This document shows, piece by piece, positions 22,775 through 30,791 of a stretch of 42,092 nt of DNA; positions within the stretch are counted from its first letter, which is position 1; each line of letters begins with the position of its first letter. A program made the position numbers and the translations under genes. Below the pieces are notes generated by a model. The model did not search any database and was not told where the DNA came from. It saw only the letters and a program-made list of their open reading frames with translations. The DNA comes from Nanobdellota archaeon. Its GTDB lineage: Archaea > Nanobdellota > Nanobdellia > Pacearchaeales > GW2011-AR1. The DNA lies in assembly GCA_030611805.1 (NCBI GenBank), contig JAUWPB010000007.1, forward strand, positions 1-42,092. The letters are read 5' to 3'.

Positions 22775-22824
22775 TTTTAGCCACTCTTTGCAGAGTTAGA
22801 TAGTTCTAAACTATTTAGCTAAAA
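22775..22824 (-). promoter_or_regulatory. Promoter/leader of the S19e operon with nested inverted repeats
   Basis: A 7-bp outer dyad (TTTTAGC at 22775-22781, GCTAAAA at 22818-22824) encloses two smaller hairpins: ACTCT/AGAGT with a 4-base loop (22783-22796) and ATAGTT/AACTAT with a 3-base loop (22800-22814). Together they could form a three-way junction just before the S19e ATG. A TATA-like CTAAATAGTTT overlaps the upstream half, so part of the dyad may be promoter DNA rather than transcribed leader. Confidence 0.4.
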
Positions 22825-22842
22825 ATTAAGGAGAAAGAGAGT

Positions 22843-23253
22843 TTATAAATTTTGTCTTCTTGTTTCTTCAGAAATATAAGCCTTACATATTGTAGCATTT
22901 AAAGAATCAAGAGTCAAGTTAGTTCCATTAAAAAAACTTTCAGCATTCATTACTATTCCCAATAAATTTTGAATTATTTGATTGCCTTCTGATCTGCGGG
23001 ATAATGCAATCTCTTTCAAACTATCTCTTGGAAAAAACACTAATTGTTCATTTTTTTTATTTTGTAATCCATAATCTTCAGGAGATTGAGAATCTCTCCT
23101 TATATCTACTTCAGAATCTTCATAAACAATTGGCCATTTATCATACTGCTGGGTTGCACGCCAAGTTTCCATGTCTTTAATTAGTAAAAATAGTTTATAA
23201 TGATTTATGTCTTTGAATTCTATATATGAGCCTACTCGGATTTGAGATGTCAA
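22843..23253 (-). CDS. Hypothetical protein whose start lies in a copy of a tRNA 3' end
   Basis: The 136-residue soluble protein (MTSQIRVGSYIEFKDINHYK...) has a beta-rich start, a central charged segment (YEDSEVDIRRDSQSPEDYG) and a helical end. Its first codons are encoded by the 28-bp stretch 23218-23245, which duplicates the 3' end of the tRNA gene at 23300-23422. So either the duplication supplied the start, or the true start is the internal ATG at 23172 (METWRATQQYDKWPIV). No family recognised. Confidence 0.5.
   Translation of the reverse strand: MTSQIRVGSYIEFKDINHYKLFLLIKDMETWRATQQYDKWPIVYEDSEVDIRRDSQSPEDYGLQNKKNEQLVFFPRDSLKEIALSRRSEGNQIIQNLLGIVMNAESFFNGTNLTLDSLNATICKAYISEETRRQNL
23218..23245. 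repeat. 28-bp copy of the tRNA 3' end
   Basis: Identical to 23291-23318, which holds the last 18 bases of the tRNA gene, the discriminator base and 9 following bases. The copies are 73 bp apart in the same orientation. This is the pattern of an attachment-site core left by an integrative element, though the spacer is too short to be such an element. Confidence 0.8.
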
Positions 23254-23290
23254 TTTTTTGAATTCTCCAAAGAGTAATAGAATCTAAAGA

Positions 23291-23318
23291 TTCTATATAT
23301 GAGCCTACTCGGATTTGA
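23291..23318. repeat. 28-bp repeat, copy within tRNA 3' end
   Basis: Partner of 23218-23245. It covers the 3' strand of the acceptor and T stems and the flanking bases of the tRNA-Ile gene. Confidence 0.8.
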
Positions 23319-23422
23319 ACCGAGGACCTCTGGCTCTCTTAGATTTCTCCATGAGATAAAATAATTCTAGCGAATTAAGTTCTTATAAGACCAGCGCTCT
23401 GACCAGACTGAGCTATAGGCTC
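23300..23422 (-). tRNA. tRNA-Ile(UAU) with a 48-nt anticodon-loop intron
   Basis: The acceptor stem is GAGCCTA/TAGGCTC with discriminator A; CCA is not encoded. The D-stem is GCTC/GAGC, the T arm is CTCGG-TTCAAAT-CCGAG. The anticodon stem CTGGT/GCCAG (one G-T pair) encloses loop C-T-TAT-A...A. Reading T-A-T at 23385-23387 gives anticodon UAU (isoleucine AUA codons). The intron (about 23336-23383) follows position 37, and TCTTA/TAAGA pairing across the junctions gives a bulge-helix-bulge for archaeal splicing endonuclease. Most archaea read AUA with a modified CAU anticodon (TiaS); a UAU tRNA is uncommon. Exact intron ends could shift by a base. Confidence 0.8.
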
Positions 23423-23423
23423 T

Positions 23424-23556
23424 TTAGTATCTGAGCCTGAGAAGATACTCTTACTTTATAACTCAGGATGGTCGACCAGACCGAGGTGTTACGCGAGCAT
23501 TTATCTGTTTACGTAACTTCCCGCGAACGTGGCGCCGAGTTAAGCTATAGGCTCGT
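23424..23556. other. Structured, GC-richer region with partial tRNA-like sequence
   Basis: This 133-bp stretch repeats 12 bases of the tRNA 5' end (AGCTATAGGCTC at 23411-23422 and 23543-23554). On the minus strand it holds a TCTGGTC...TTATAA block resembling the D and anticodon arms of the adjacent tRNA. Dyads include AGTATCT/AGATACT, GTTACG/CGTAAC and the palindrome TGGTCGACCA. No T arm can be found, so it is not a standard tRNA. It may be a tRNA relic, a small RNA or an intron-split or permuted tRNA I failed to assemble. Confidence 0.4.
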
Positions 23557-23594
23557 ACAAATCTTAAATTAATAATCTATTTAAAGGTTTTTCC

Positions 23595-24800
23595 ATGACT
23601 AATATTATGTTAATCGGACTTGTTGGAAAGCCCTCAGTAGGAAAATCCACTTTTTTCAAAGCAGCGACTCTGGCAGAAGTAGAGATAGCTTCTTATCCTT
23701 TTACAACAATTAAAGCAAACCATGGTGTGGGCTATGTCAAGGTTGAATGCATAGATAAAGAATTCAACACTCAATGCAATCCTAATCATGGGTTTTGTAT
23801 TAATCACAAGAGATTTGTTCCCGTGGATATAATGGATGTTGCGGGTTTGGTCCCCGGGGCTTCAGAAGGAAAAGGTTTGGGAAATAAATTTTTAGATGAT
23901 TTAAGACAGGCAGATCTTTTTATACATATTATCGATGTTTCCGGAGAAACAGATGAAAAAGGAAAGCCAATGCCTGAAGGAAAAATTCATGACCCCGCAA
24001 AAGATATTGAATTTCTTGAAAAAGAACTTGATATGTGGTATTATAATATTTTTATGAAAGTTTGGAGAAGTTTTGCAAGAAAAGCCGAGATGGAAGATGC
24101 AAATTTTTCAGAAGCTGTTGCAAAGCAGTTTTCTGGTTTAAAAGTTAAAGAGGATAGTGTAAAAAAAGTTTTGCTTAATTTGAATCTTTCTGATAAACCA
24201 AGCCAGTGGAATGAAAAAAATATTTTGAAATTTGCTTCACATTTAAGAAAGGAAACAAAGCCAATGATTATTGCTGCAAATAAAATTGATTTAAAAAATG
24301 GAAAGAAGAATTACGAAAGATTAAGAGAGGATTTGCCTAATTTGAATATTATTCCTTGTTCTGCAGATTCTGAACTTGCTTTAAGACAGGCAGCAAAAGC
24401 AGAATTAATTGAATATATTCCCGGAGAAAAAGATTTTAAGATTCTAAAAGAATTAAATGAAAAACAAGAACAAGCTTTGAATAAAATTAAAAAAAATGTG
24501 TTGGATGTTTATGTTGAGGGAACCGGTGTTCAGTCTATTCTAAATAATGCGGTTTTTGGGTTGCTAAGTTATGTAGCTGTTTTTCCTGCTTCTGCAAATA
24601 AGCTTGGAGATAGTAAAGGAAATATACTTCCTGATTGTTTTTTACTTCCAAAAGGTTCTACTGCACTGGACTTTGCCTTTTTTTTGCACACTGATTTTGG
24701 AAAAAATTTTATCAAGGCAATTGACGCAAAAACAAAAAGAGCATTAGGAAAAAGTTATTTATTAAAGCACAGAGACGCGTTGGAAATTATAACTCGTTAG
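23595..24800 (+). CDS. YchF/OLA1-like GTP/ATP-binding protein of the Obg superfamily
   Basis: The P-loop GLVGKPSVGKSTFF, the switch region ASYPFTTIKANHG, G3 DVAGLVPGASEGKG and G4 NKID (AANKIDLKNG) identify the archaeal COG0012 group. The C-terminus (LPDCFLLPKGSTALDFAFFL) is a TGS domain. Members associate with ribosomes and may prefer ATP. Between the switches a Cys/His segment (FNTQCNPNHGFCINHKRF) is typical of archaeal/eukaryotic DRG-YchF forms. Length 401 matches. The start may be the second Met (MLIGLVGKP). TATA-like CTATTTAAAGG is 15-20 nt upstream. Confidence 0.9.
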   Translation: MTNIMLIGLVGKPSVGKSTFFKAATLAEVEIASYPFTTIKANHGVGYVKVECIDKEFNTQCNPNHGFCINHKRFVPVDIMDVAGLVPGASEGKGLGNKFLDDLRQADLFIHIIDVSGETDEKGKPMPEGKIHDPAKDIEFLEKELDMWYYNIFMKVWRSFARKAEMEDANFSEAVAKQFSGLKVKEDSVKKVLLNLNLSDKPSQWNEKNILKFASHLRKETKPMIIAANKIDLKNGKKNYERLREDLPNLNIIPCSADSELALRQAAKAELIEYIPGEKDFKILKELNEKQEQALNKIKKNVLDVYVEGTGVQSILNNAVFGLLSYVAVFPASANKLGDSKGNILPDCFLLPKGSTALDFAFFLHTDFGKNFIKAIDAKTKRALGKSYLLKHRDALEIITR

Positions 24801-24889
24801 ATTTTCTGTTTTGTTTTCAAAATTATGGAAATGATGAATAGATATTTTATTACCCTAATTTTTATAAACTCTTTTTGACAAAGGTTTTT

Positions 24890-25108
24890 ATGGCTAAGAG
24901 ATTATCTTTAGAATCAATGAAAGAAGGTTTACCCAAAGGAGCTAAGCCTCTAAGAGGATTTGGAGGATATTATTATTTTGATAATAAGAAAAAAGGGGAA
25001 AGGGAAATTTATGAACCCCTAATTAAAGAGAAAGATGTATTTGCTTTAAGAAGCAAAATTCCAATTCCTACTGAAGGCTCAAAAGATTATGTTTGCCTAA
25101 AAAGTTGA
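24890..25108 (+). CDS. Small hypothetical protein
   Basis: ATG 24890 is preferred to a TTG at 24875. A TATA-like TTTTTATAAA lies about 30 nt upstream. The 72-residue basic protein (MAKRLSLESMKEGLPKGAKP) has a Gly/Tyr-rich centre (FGGYYYFDNKKKG) and a Cys near the end. It may pair with the next gene, which starts 23 bp later on the same strand. No family recognised. Confidence 0.45.
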   Translation: MAKRLSLESMKEGLPKGAKPLRGFGGYYYFDNKKKGEREIYEPLIKEKDVFALRSKIPIPTEGSKDYVCLKS

Positions 25109-25131
25109 ATGTAAATTTGTTTAATCAAAAA

Positions 25132-25440
25132 ATGGAATCTACTTATGAAAGACCAATTACTCTTGAAGAAGAACTTCGCATGAAATATGAAGCTGTAAAA
25201 AGATTAGGGAGTTTAGGTTATACTCCAATGAAGAAAGGCAAAGATATATTAATTTTTGCTGGAGAAGATAATCTTGGGAAATTGACTCATGATGAGATAG
25301 AAAATGTTCCTATCGCTGTTGTTGAAAGACCAAAGTTTAATACAAATAATTTAATAAAAATTTTAATCAAGAAACGAAACAGGGAAGTATTTAAAGAAAC
25401 TTTATTGGAATTAGATTGGCAAGTTAGCACGCCTAACTAA
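25132..25440 (+). CDS. Small hypothetical protein
   Basis: I choose ATG 25132 over an upstream TTG at 25093 that would overlap the previous gene. The 102-residue soluble protein (MESTYERPITLEEELRMKYE) has a DUF-like mixed pattern: helix, then ILIFAGEDNLGKLTHDEIEN, then a C-terminal helix (VFKETLLELDWQV). No family recognised. Confidence 0.5.
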   Translation: MESTYERPITLEEELRMKYEAVKRLGSLGYTPMKKGKDILIFAGEDNLGKLTHDEIENVPIAVVERPKFNTNNLIKILIKKRNREVFKETLLELDWQVSTPN

Positions 25441-25486
25441 AATATTTTTAAATAATTATATAAAATTCTTTTTAGATTTTATTTAT

Positions 25487-25696
25487 ATGAAAATAAAAAT
25501 TAAAGTAAAACCAAATTCTAAAGAACAGAGTATTGAAAAGAAAGAAGATTTTTACATTGTCAGACTAAAATCTTCTCCTGAAAACAATAAAGCAAATCTT
25601 GAATTAATTAAATTCTTAAAAAAGCATTTCAAAAAAGATGTTAAAATAAAATCTGGTTTTACATCAAGAAAAAAGATTGTTGAACTAGAAGACTAG
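25487..25696 (+). CDS. DUF167/YggU-family protein
   Basis: The 69-residue protein fits the UPF0235/YggU family: a start MKIKIKVKPNSKEQSIEK, SSPENNKANLELIKFLKKHF (the conserved KANxxLIxxL helix) and KIKSGFTSRKKIVEL. The family is small, widespread and of unknown molecular function. It lacks only the C-terminal few residues of longer relatives. The stop overlaps the 3' end of a possible minus-strand gene at 25685. Confidence 0.85.
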   Translation: MKIKIKVKPNSKEQSIEKKEDFYIVRLKSSPENNKANLELIKFLKKHFKKDVKIKSGFTSRKKIVELED

Positions 25697-25858
25697 GCAA
25701 TAATTAGAAGGTTTATAAGGCTGGCAAGGAGGAGTTGACCCTCTTTTTTTAAGAGGATATTGTTCTATTAATTTAATTATTTCATTAAATTTTTCCAAAT
25801 TTTTGCATGCTTTCTTCCATTTTTCGCTGTTTTTAATTTTAGTTTCAATATTAGTCAT
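25685..25858 (-). CDS. Small basic hypothetical protein (uncertain)
   Basis: From ATG 25858 the frame gives 57 residues (MTNIETKIKNSEKWKKACKN) with a Lys-rich helix and a Pro/Cys-containing tail. It lies between convergent genes and overlaps the DUF167 gene's end by 12 bp. A TATA-like TATATAGTA precedes the start. No family recognised, so it could be a chance open frame. Confidence 0.3.
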   Translation of the reverse strand: MTNIETKIKNSEKWKKACKNLEKFNEIIKLIEQYPLKKRGSTPPCQPYKPSNYCLVF

Positions 25859-25905
25859 ATTATTGTGTAATCGTATTACTATATAAAACTTATTGGCATT
25901 ATTAA

Positions 25906-26424
25906 TTAAACTAAATGTCCAGGACATAAAATTTCATAATTAATTTTCTTTAACTTTTCTAAACTTTCCTGCATTTTTTCTGGTTCGCTTTCTGGAAAGT
26001 CAGTTCTTCCAATGTAACCCCCTCCAAAGATTGTATCCCCTGAAAATAAAATATCTTCATAAAGAAAACAAACACCTCCTTTTGTATGTCCGGGTGTTTT
26101 TATTATTTCAATTTCTTTCATCTTTAAATCATCTAAATCCAAAATTTCCTCACCTTTAAAATCAATTTTATCTCCATAAATTTTTGCGTTTTCAAAAACA
26201 TCAATATTCCCTGTATGGTCCCAGTGATTATGTGTCAAAAGAATTATATCAACTTGCCCGGGTTTTATATTTAATTCTTCTAAATCTTCTGTTAATTCTT
26301 GTCTGGTTTCTTTGCTTGAAGTATCAATAACAATTATTTTATTTTCTATTTTTAAAACATAGACACAAGAGCCAAATGACTTGAAACATAACTGCCAGAC
26401 ATTTTCTTTTATTCTCTTTATCAT
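25906..26424 (-). CDS. Metallo-beta-lactamase-fold hydrolase (glyoxalase II-like)
   Basis: The HxHxDH motif appears as THNHWDHTGN (about 65-74). Further metal ligands are PGHTKGG and FSGDTIFGGGYIGRTDF, and the end CPGHLV is the last metal His. This is the glyoxalase II/sulfur dioxygenase-like subgroup with short length (172). It probably hydrolyses a thioester or related metabolite; the substrate is unknown. Single gene. Confidence 0.87.
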   Translation of the reverse strand: MIKRIKENVWQLCFKSFGSCVYVLKIENKIIVIDTSSKETRQELTEDLEELNIKPGQVDIILLTHNHWDHTGNIDVFENAKIYGDKIDFKGEEILDLDDLKMKEIEIIKTPGHTKGGVCFLYEDILFSGDTIFGGGYIGRTDFPESEPEKMQESLEKLKKINYEILCPGHLV

Positions 26425-26543
26425 GTAAATTTTAACAAAAGAGGATTTATAAATTTTAAAATCTTTTCTAATATAGAAAATAAGGGATTCTTATAAAATG
26501 AGATAATCAAAATATTTAATAACATAAATTCTTTCTTTTAATC

Positions 26544-26708
26544 ATGAAAAAAAGTGATATGCCTTTTCTTAATCAATTAGTTAAAGCCCTTGAAGAAACT
26601 GGATTAAAGTTAGAGGAATTTTATGAACAAAAAGATTACGAAAATTTCATCAAAGCAAAAAAATTTATCCTTAAGATTCAGAAAAAAATTTCAGAGGTGG
26701 TGAAATGA
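26544..26708 (+). CDS. Small protein at the head of the pilus operon
   Basis: The 54-residue helical protein (MKKSDMPFLNQLVKALEETG ...) ends in KKISEVVK, and its TGA overlaps the start of the pilus gene (ATGA at 26705-26708), so the two are translationally coupled. It is charged and has no membrane segment. Comparable tiny proteins in DPANN pilus operons are, to my knowledge, uncharacterised. Confidence 0.6.
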   Translation: MKKSDMPFLNQLVKALEETGLKLEEFYEQKDYENFIKAKKFILKIQKKISEVVK

Positions 26709-28012
26709 ATAAAGATTTTTTAAAGAAATTAAAAGAGATTACTTTGCAGGAGAAAAAAATAGTCAGAGAGATGAGTTCTTTTTCAGGGAGTTTGGAAAAA
26801 GTGAATACAGAAGAAAGGAAGATGATTATTTCCCAGATAATATCTTTAAAACATTCTCTCAAAAAAACAAATGAAGATATTCCAAAAATATTAGGAAGAA
26901 TATCTTTGGTAAAACCATTGCTTCTTACAGTTCAAAAAAAGACAAGTTCTCCAGCCCCCATAAAAATAAAGAAAAAACTCCTAACTTTTCCTGGAAGAAC
27001 TAAAATAAAACAAACAAAAGAGTTAACATTTTCAGAACTTGAAAAAGAAACTATAAAGAGAATGAGAAAAAAAGAAAAAAAGATTACTAAAGAAAAAGAA
27101 AAAAAACCAAGCAAATATGTTAAAATATCAAACAAAATTTTTTCAAATTTTTCAAAAACCCTTCTTAATAAAGATATGTTCAGACTGCTAAAAAGAAATC
27201 TGATAAAAGCAAATCTGCAATTTATTCCCATAAGTTATATATCCTTAATTTTGTTTACAACTTTATTATCCTCAATTGTTGGAATATTTGTTTTCTTGTT
27301 TTTTTTATTTTTTAATTTCGGATCTGCATGGCCAATTATAACAATAGTTACTGAAGATATCCAGACAAGGTTTTTGAAAGTTTTTTGGGTTTTATTTGTC
27401 ATTCCAATAGGGGCTTTTTTAATTGCGTATTTCTATCCCTCATTAGAAAAAAAGTCCGCTGAAAATAAAATAAATCATGAATTGCCTTTTGCAACAATAC
27501 ACATGTCTGCTATTTCCAGTTCTATGATTGAACCAAGTAAAATATTTAGCATAATTATTTCTACAAAAGAATATCCTGCTATTGAAAAAGAATTCACAAA
27601 ACTGATAAATGAAATAAATATTTATGGGTATAATTTAGTTAGTGCATTGAGAAATAGCGCATCCAATAGCCCTAGTGCAAAACTTGCAGAGTTACTCAAT
27701 GGTCTGGCAACAACAATAACTTCTGGAGGAGACCTTTCAGTATTTTTTGAAAAAAGAGCTCAGAGTCTGCTTTTTGAACACAGGCTTGAAAGAGAAAAAT
27801 ATACCAGATCTGCCGAAACATTTATGGACATTTACATTAGTGTTGTTATTGCTGCCCCAATGATTTTAATGCTTTTATTAATGATGATGAAGATAGGAGG
27901 ACTAGGGATTTCACTCAGTACGTCTATGATTAGTTTGATAATGGTGTTGGGGGTTTTTATGGTAAATATTCTCTTCCTCACATTTTTACACTTAAAACAA
28001 CCGAACGAATAA
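26705..28012 (+). CDS. TadC/FlaJ-like type IV pilus platform membrane protein 1
   Basis: The 435-residue protein has a cytoplasmic Lys/Ser-rich N-terminus, two membrane helices near 178-200 and 220-245, a T2SF domain (ELPFATIHMSAISSSMIEPS ... ALRNSASNSPSAKLAELLNG) and two C-terminal helices (IYISVVIAAPMILMLLLMMM; ISLIMVLGVFMVNILFLTFL). T2SF platform proteins anchor the ATPase and pilin filament in type IV pili. The matching second platform gene follows 6 bp later. No PilT-like ATPase is in view. Confidence 0.82.
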   Translation: MNKDFLKKLKEITLQEKKIVREMSSFSGSLEKVNTEERKMIISQIISLKHSLKKTNEDIPKILGRISLVKPLLLTVQKKTSSPAPIKIKKKLLTFPGRTKIKQTKELTFSELEKETIKRMRKKEKKITKEKEKKPSKYVKISNKIFSNFSKTLLNKDMFRLLKRNLIKANLQFIPISYISLILFTTLLSSIVGIFVFLFFLFFNFGSAWPIITIVTEDIQTRFLKVFWVLFVIPIGAFLIAYFYPSLEKKSAENKINHELPFATIHMSAISSSMIEPSKIFSIIISTKEYPAIEKEFTKLINEINIYGYNLVSALRNSASNSPSAKLAELLNGLATTITSGGDLSVFFEKRAQSLLFEHRLEREKYTRSAETFMDIYISVVIAAPMILMLLLMMMKIGGLGISLSTSMISLIMVLGVFMVNILFLTFLHLKQPNE

Positions 28013-28018
28013 AACAAA

Positions 28019-28849
28019 ATGGAAATAAAAAAAACTCATTGGATTGGGCTTGGTTTAGCAATAGTAATTATAATATCATCTCTGTTTTTCATTGGAACTA
28101 ATTTTGCTTTTTTCATGATTGGAATAGGATTTTTGGTGGGGGCCCTTCCATTTGTATTGTCCATGATTTCTGAAACAAAAGTGGCTACTGAAAAGGAAGA
28201 GATGTTTTTAGAGTTTGCCAGAAATTTAGTGGAAAGTGTAAAAACAGGAACTCCTATAAGCAAGAGCATAGTTAATGCAAGAAATAAATCCTATGGGGTT
28301 TTGAGTAAACATGTTAAAAAATTAGCCAATCAAATTTCTTTAGGAATTCCTTTAAATCCAGCTCTCCAGATATTTGCAAAAGATGTAAATAATAAAACAA
28401 TTTCAAGAGCCTTGACATTAATTGGGCAGGCAGAAAGAGCAGGAGGAGATATCGGAGAAATACTTGAATCAGTTGCCGAGGCCGTAACGATTTCAGACAA
28501 ATTAAAAAAAGAAAGAAAAGCCGCAATATCCACATTAACTGTTCAGGGTTATATTATTTTCTTTGTGTTTATACTGATTATTTTAATCATGCAATTTAAA
28601 ATACTCCCGATGATTTCAGGAATTACGGACGTAGGAGGAGTTGTAGATATTGGGTTATCAAAAGGAGAAGCAATCAGTCAGGAGGAAATATCTGGAGCAT
28701 TTTTATATTTACTTTTAATACAAGGGTTTTTCAGCGGGCTAATAATTGGAAAACTTGCAGAAGGAAATATTAAAGCAGGAATAAAACATTCTTTTGTTTT
28801 AGTGCTCTCATCATTCTTAATTTCTGCAGGAGCAAACCTTTTCTTTTAA
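28019..28849 (+). CDS. TadC/FlaJ-like type IV pilus platform membrane protein 2
   Basis: The 276-residue protein starts with a membrane helix pair (WIGLGLAIVIIISSLFFIGT...), followed by a T2SF domain (EMFLEFARNLVESVKTGTPI ... GDIGEILESVAEAVTISDKL) and three C-terminal helices. Archaeal Tad-like platforms often come as two paralogous halves; this is the shorter partner of the gene at 26705. Both probably assemble as a heterodimeric membrane base. Confidence 0.82.
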   Translation: MEIKKTHWIGLGLAIVIIISSLFFIGTNFAFFMIGIGFLVGALPFVLSMISETKVATEKEEMFLEFARNLVESVKTGTPISKSIVNARNKSYGVLSKHVKKLANQISLGIPLNPALQIFAKDVNNKTISRALTLIGQAERAGGDIGEILESVAEAVTISDKLKKERKAAISTLTVQGYIIFFVFILIILIMQFKILPMISGITDVGGVVDIGLSKGEAISQEEISGAFLYLLLIQGFFSGLIIGKLAEGNIKAGIKHSFVLVLSSFLISAGANLFF

Positions 28850-28907
28850 TAGTAAGTTTATAAAACCTTAAACATATATTTAATAAACTCTTTTTATTTG
28901 TATTGGC

Positions 28908-29621
28908 ATGGATAAAAGAGGGACACACGTTGGGATGGTTATATCCTTTGCGGTATTTGTGATTTTCTTGGTTTTTTTATACTCCGCCATAGAACCAGCC
29001 GTAAAAATACAAAAAGACAAGCAGTCTCTTTTGGATTATTTGGAAAGTGCATTAATAGAACAGACTTATGCAGAGATAACAACTTTTACAATTATGATTG
29101 ATGAAACAATAAATCCTAATAAAGATTGCCTTAAAGTGCAAAACATTATTGGAGAGATTACAAATGAAACAGATTTAATAATTAAAGATGAATTTGATAA
29201 TGTGCTTAATTACTTAGTTCAGGGTCAGGCTTTAATTATTGGAACAGGATATTTTTTCAGCGGATTTTTAAAATTTTATTATTCAGAAGACCTTCCGTCA
29301 TCTCCTTCATTTGAGGGAGTTGGTTGTGAACCTATAACCGGAATTTCAGTAGGATTAGTAAGAACCGAAACAAATATTTTTGAAACAAAAATAATTGATT
29401 TAATTAATGAATATGAAAATAACTATGAATCTCTTAAAGAAGAGTTAAACATTCCCGCTGGAAGTGAATTTGGTTTTAGTTTTACATATAGTAATGGCAC
29501 AATAATAGAAACACAAAAAGAGGAATTATCAACAAGTGTTTATGCTAAGGAAATCCCAATCCAATATGTTGATGAAGAAGCAAGCATCAATTTTGGATTT
29601 ATGAATATTTGGGTGTGGTAA
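28908..29621 (+). CDS. Pilin-like protein of the pilus operon
   Basis: A class III signal (MDKRGTHVGMVISFAVFVIF) with basic head and hydrophobic helix suggests processing by prepilin peptidase. The 200-residue ectodomain is beta-rich and contains few Cys (KDCLKVQ, VGCEPI). It follows the platform genes. A TATA-like TTTATAAAACC (28857-28867) may give it a separate promoter. Role as major or minor pilin is inferred. Confidence 0.65.
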   Translation: MDKRGTHVGMVISFAVFVIFLVFLYSAIEPAVKIQKDKQSLLDYLESALIEQTYAEITTFTIMIDETINPNKDCLKVQNIIGEITNETDLIIKDEFDNVLNYLVQGQALIIGTGYFFSGFLKFYYSEDLPSSPSFEGVGCEPITGISVGLVRTETNIFETKIIDLINEYENNYESLKEELNIPAGSEFGFSFTYSNGTIIETQKEELSTSVYAKEIPIQYVDEEASINFGFMNIWVW

Positions 29622-29648
29622 AAATAAATTTGAATTCATAATTAAAAA

Positions 29649-30098
29649 ATGATAAAAAACAAAAAAGCATGGATAAGAATTATTGAAGCATTTGTCGCGA
29701 TATTATTAATAATGGCTGTTTTGTTAATAGTTTTTAATAAAGGATATATTGGGAAAAAAGACATGTCTGCAGAAATTTACAAAGTAGAAATTTCAATTTT
29801 AAGAGAAGTTCAGTTAAATAATGCTTTGAGAAATGATATTTTGAGTATAGAGAATCCCCCGATTAAATGGGAGGATTTTGAAGCTGAAGGTTTAAATGAC
29901 CTCAAAAATAAAATCATCTCCAGACTTCCAAATTATTTAGATTGTGAAGCAAAAATATGTGCAATTAATGAAACTTGTGTTTTAGATAAAGTTTTTGACA
30001 AGGATGTTTATGCTCAGTCAGTTTCTATAACCGCAGGATTAACAGAATACAATCCAAGACAATTAAAATTATTCTGCTGGATAGGAACTTCCTCCTGA
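29649..30098 (+). CDS. Pilin-like protein, 5' part of a frameshifted gene
   Basis: The protein starts MIKNKKAWIRIIEAFVAILL, a class III pilin-type signal, and continues for 149 residues with two Cys in CEAKICAINETC. The frame ends at TGA 30096-30098 just after CWIGTSS. Removing one T at 30089-30090 joins it to the downstream frame: WIGT-PPEAEEIEEPEIFCG. The join restores a Pro/Glu linker and Cys-rich tail (see 30099). It is either one broken gene or one read by +1 frameshifting. Confidence 0.6.
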   Translation: MIKNKKAWIRIIEAFVAILLIMAVLLIVFNKGYIGKKDMSAEIYKVEISILREVQLNNALRNDILSIENPPIKWEDFEAEGLNDLKNKIISRLPNYLDCEAKICAINETCVLDKVFDKDVYAQSVSITAGLTEYNPRQLKLFCWIGTSS

Positions 30099-30747
30099 AG
30101 CAGAAGAAATAGAAGAACCTGAAATATTCTGTGGTGATGGAGTTTGTGAAGAAGATGAAACAAATGAAAACTGTCCTTTAGACTGCTACTGCGGTGATGG
30201 GATTTGCTGGAATGATGAAATATGGGTGACCTGCCCAGAAGATTGTGAAGAACCAATAATAACTTGTGCAGAAGCAGGCGGAACAATTTGCACAGAAACA
30301 CAATACTGTTCAGGAATAATATTAGATGCTTCAGATACAATAAGGTGTTGCTCAGGAACTTGTGAGGAAATATTACCTCAGGCAAATTTAATCTTATTAT
30401 TTAGCAATACAGATTATGAATTAAAGTTTAATGTAAATATAGACGGAACAGTTTATCCAGAAGTTCATTATTATTATCACACAAGAACATTTACAGAGAA
30501 TAATGGTGTTGGAGTTACATTGACATCCGGGCAATTGTGTGTTCAATCAGTTGGTTGTAATCCCCAAGTAAGTGTTAATTACAGAATAGAACCAAATAAT
30601 AAATTTATATTTGATAATCAATTTTATACAACATTTGATTCAGATATATTTACTTTAAAATATTGGGGAACTGATGACAACGGTTATGATGTTTATGTAG
30701 AGCAGAATATGTGTGTGCAAAAATCACAGTTTACTGAGAATTGTTGA
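30099..30747 (+). CDS. Cys-rich C-terminal part of the frameshifted pilin-like gene
   Basis: Read in the +1 frame from about 30091, this region encodes CGDGVCEEDETNENCPLDC, CGDGICWNDEIWVTCPEDC and then CAEAGGTICTETQYC...CCSGTC. These are the same two Cys modules seen in the subtilisin tail and surface proteins. A beta-rich stretch follows, ending YWGTDDNGYDVYVEQN. A GTG at 30226 could serve as a start but would cut through the repeat, so fusion with the upstream frame is more likely. A related C-terminal fragment lies at 33203-33250. Confidence 0.55.
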
Positions 30748-30791
30748 TTTTTTGAGGAGAAAGAAATTATTAATTTCATTGTAATTTGTTT

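Noticed and set aside
25093-25131. TTG start that extends the 102-residue gene upstream
   Set aside because: It would overlap the preceding gene, and the ATG at 25132 gives a cleaner start.
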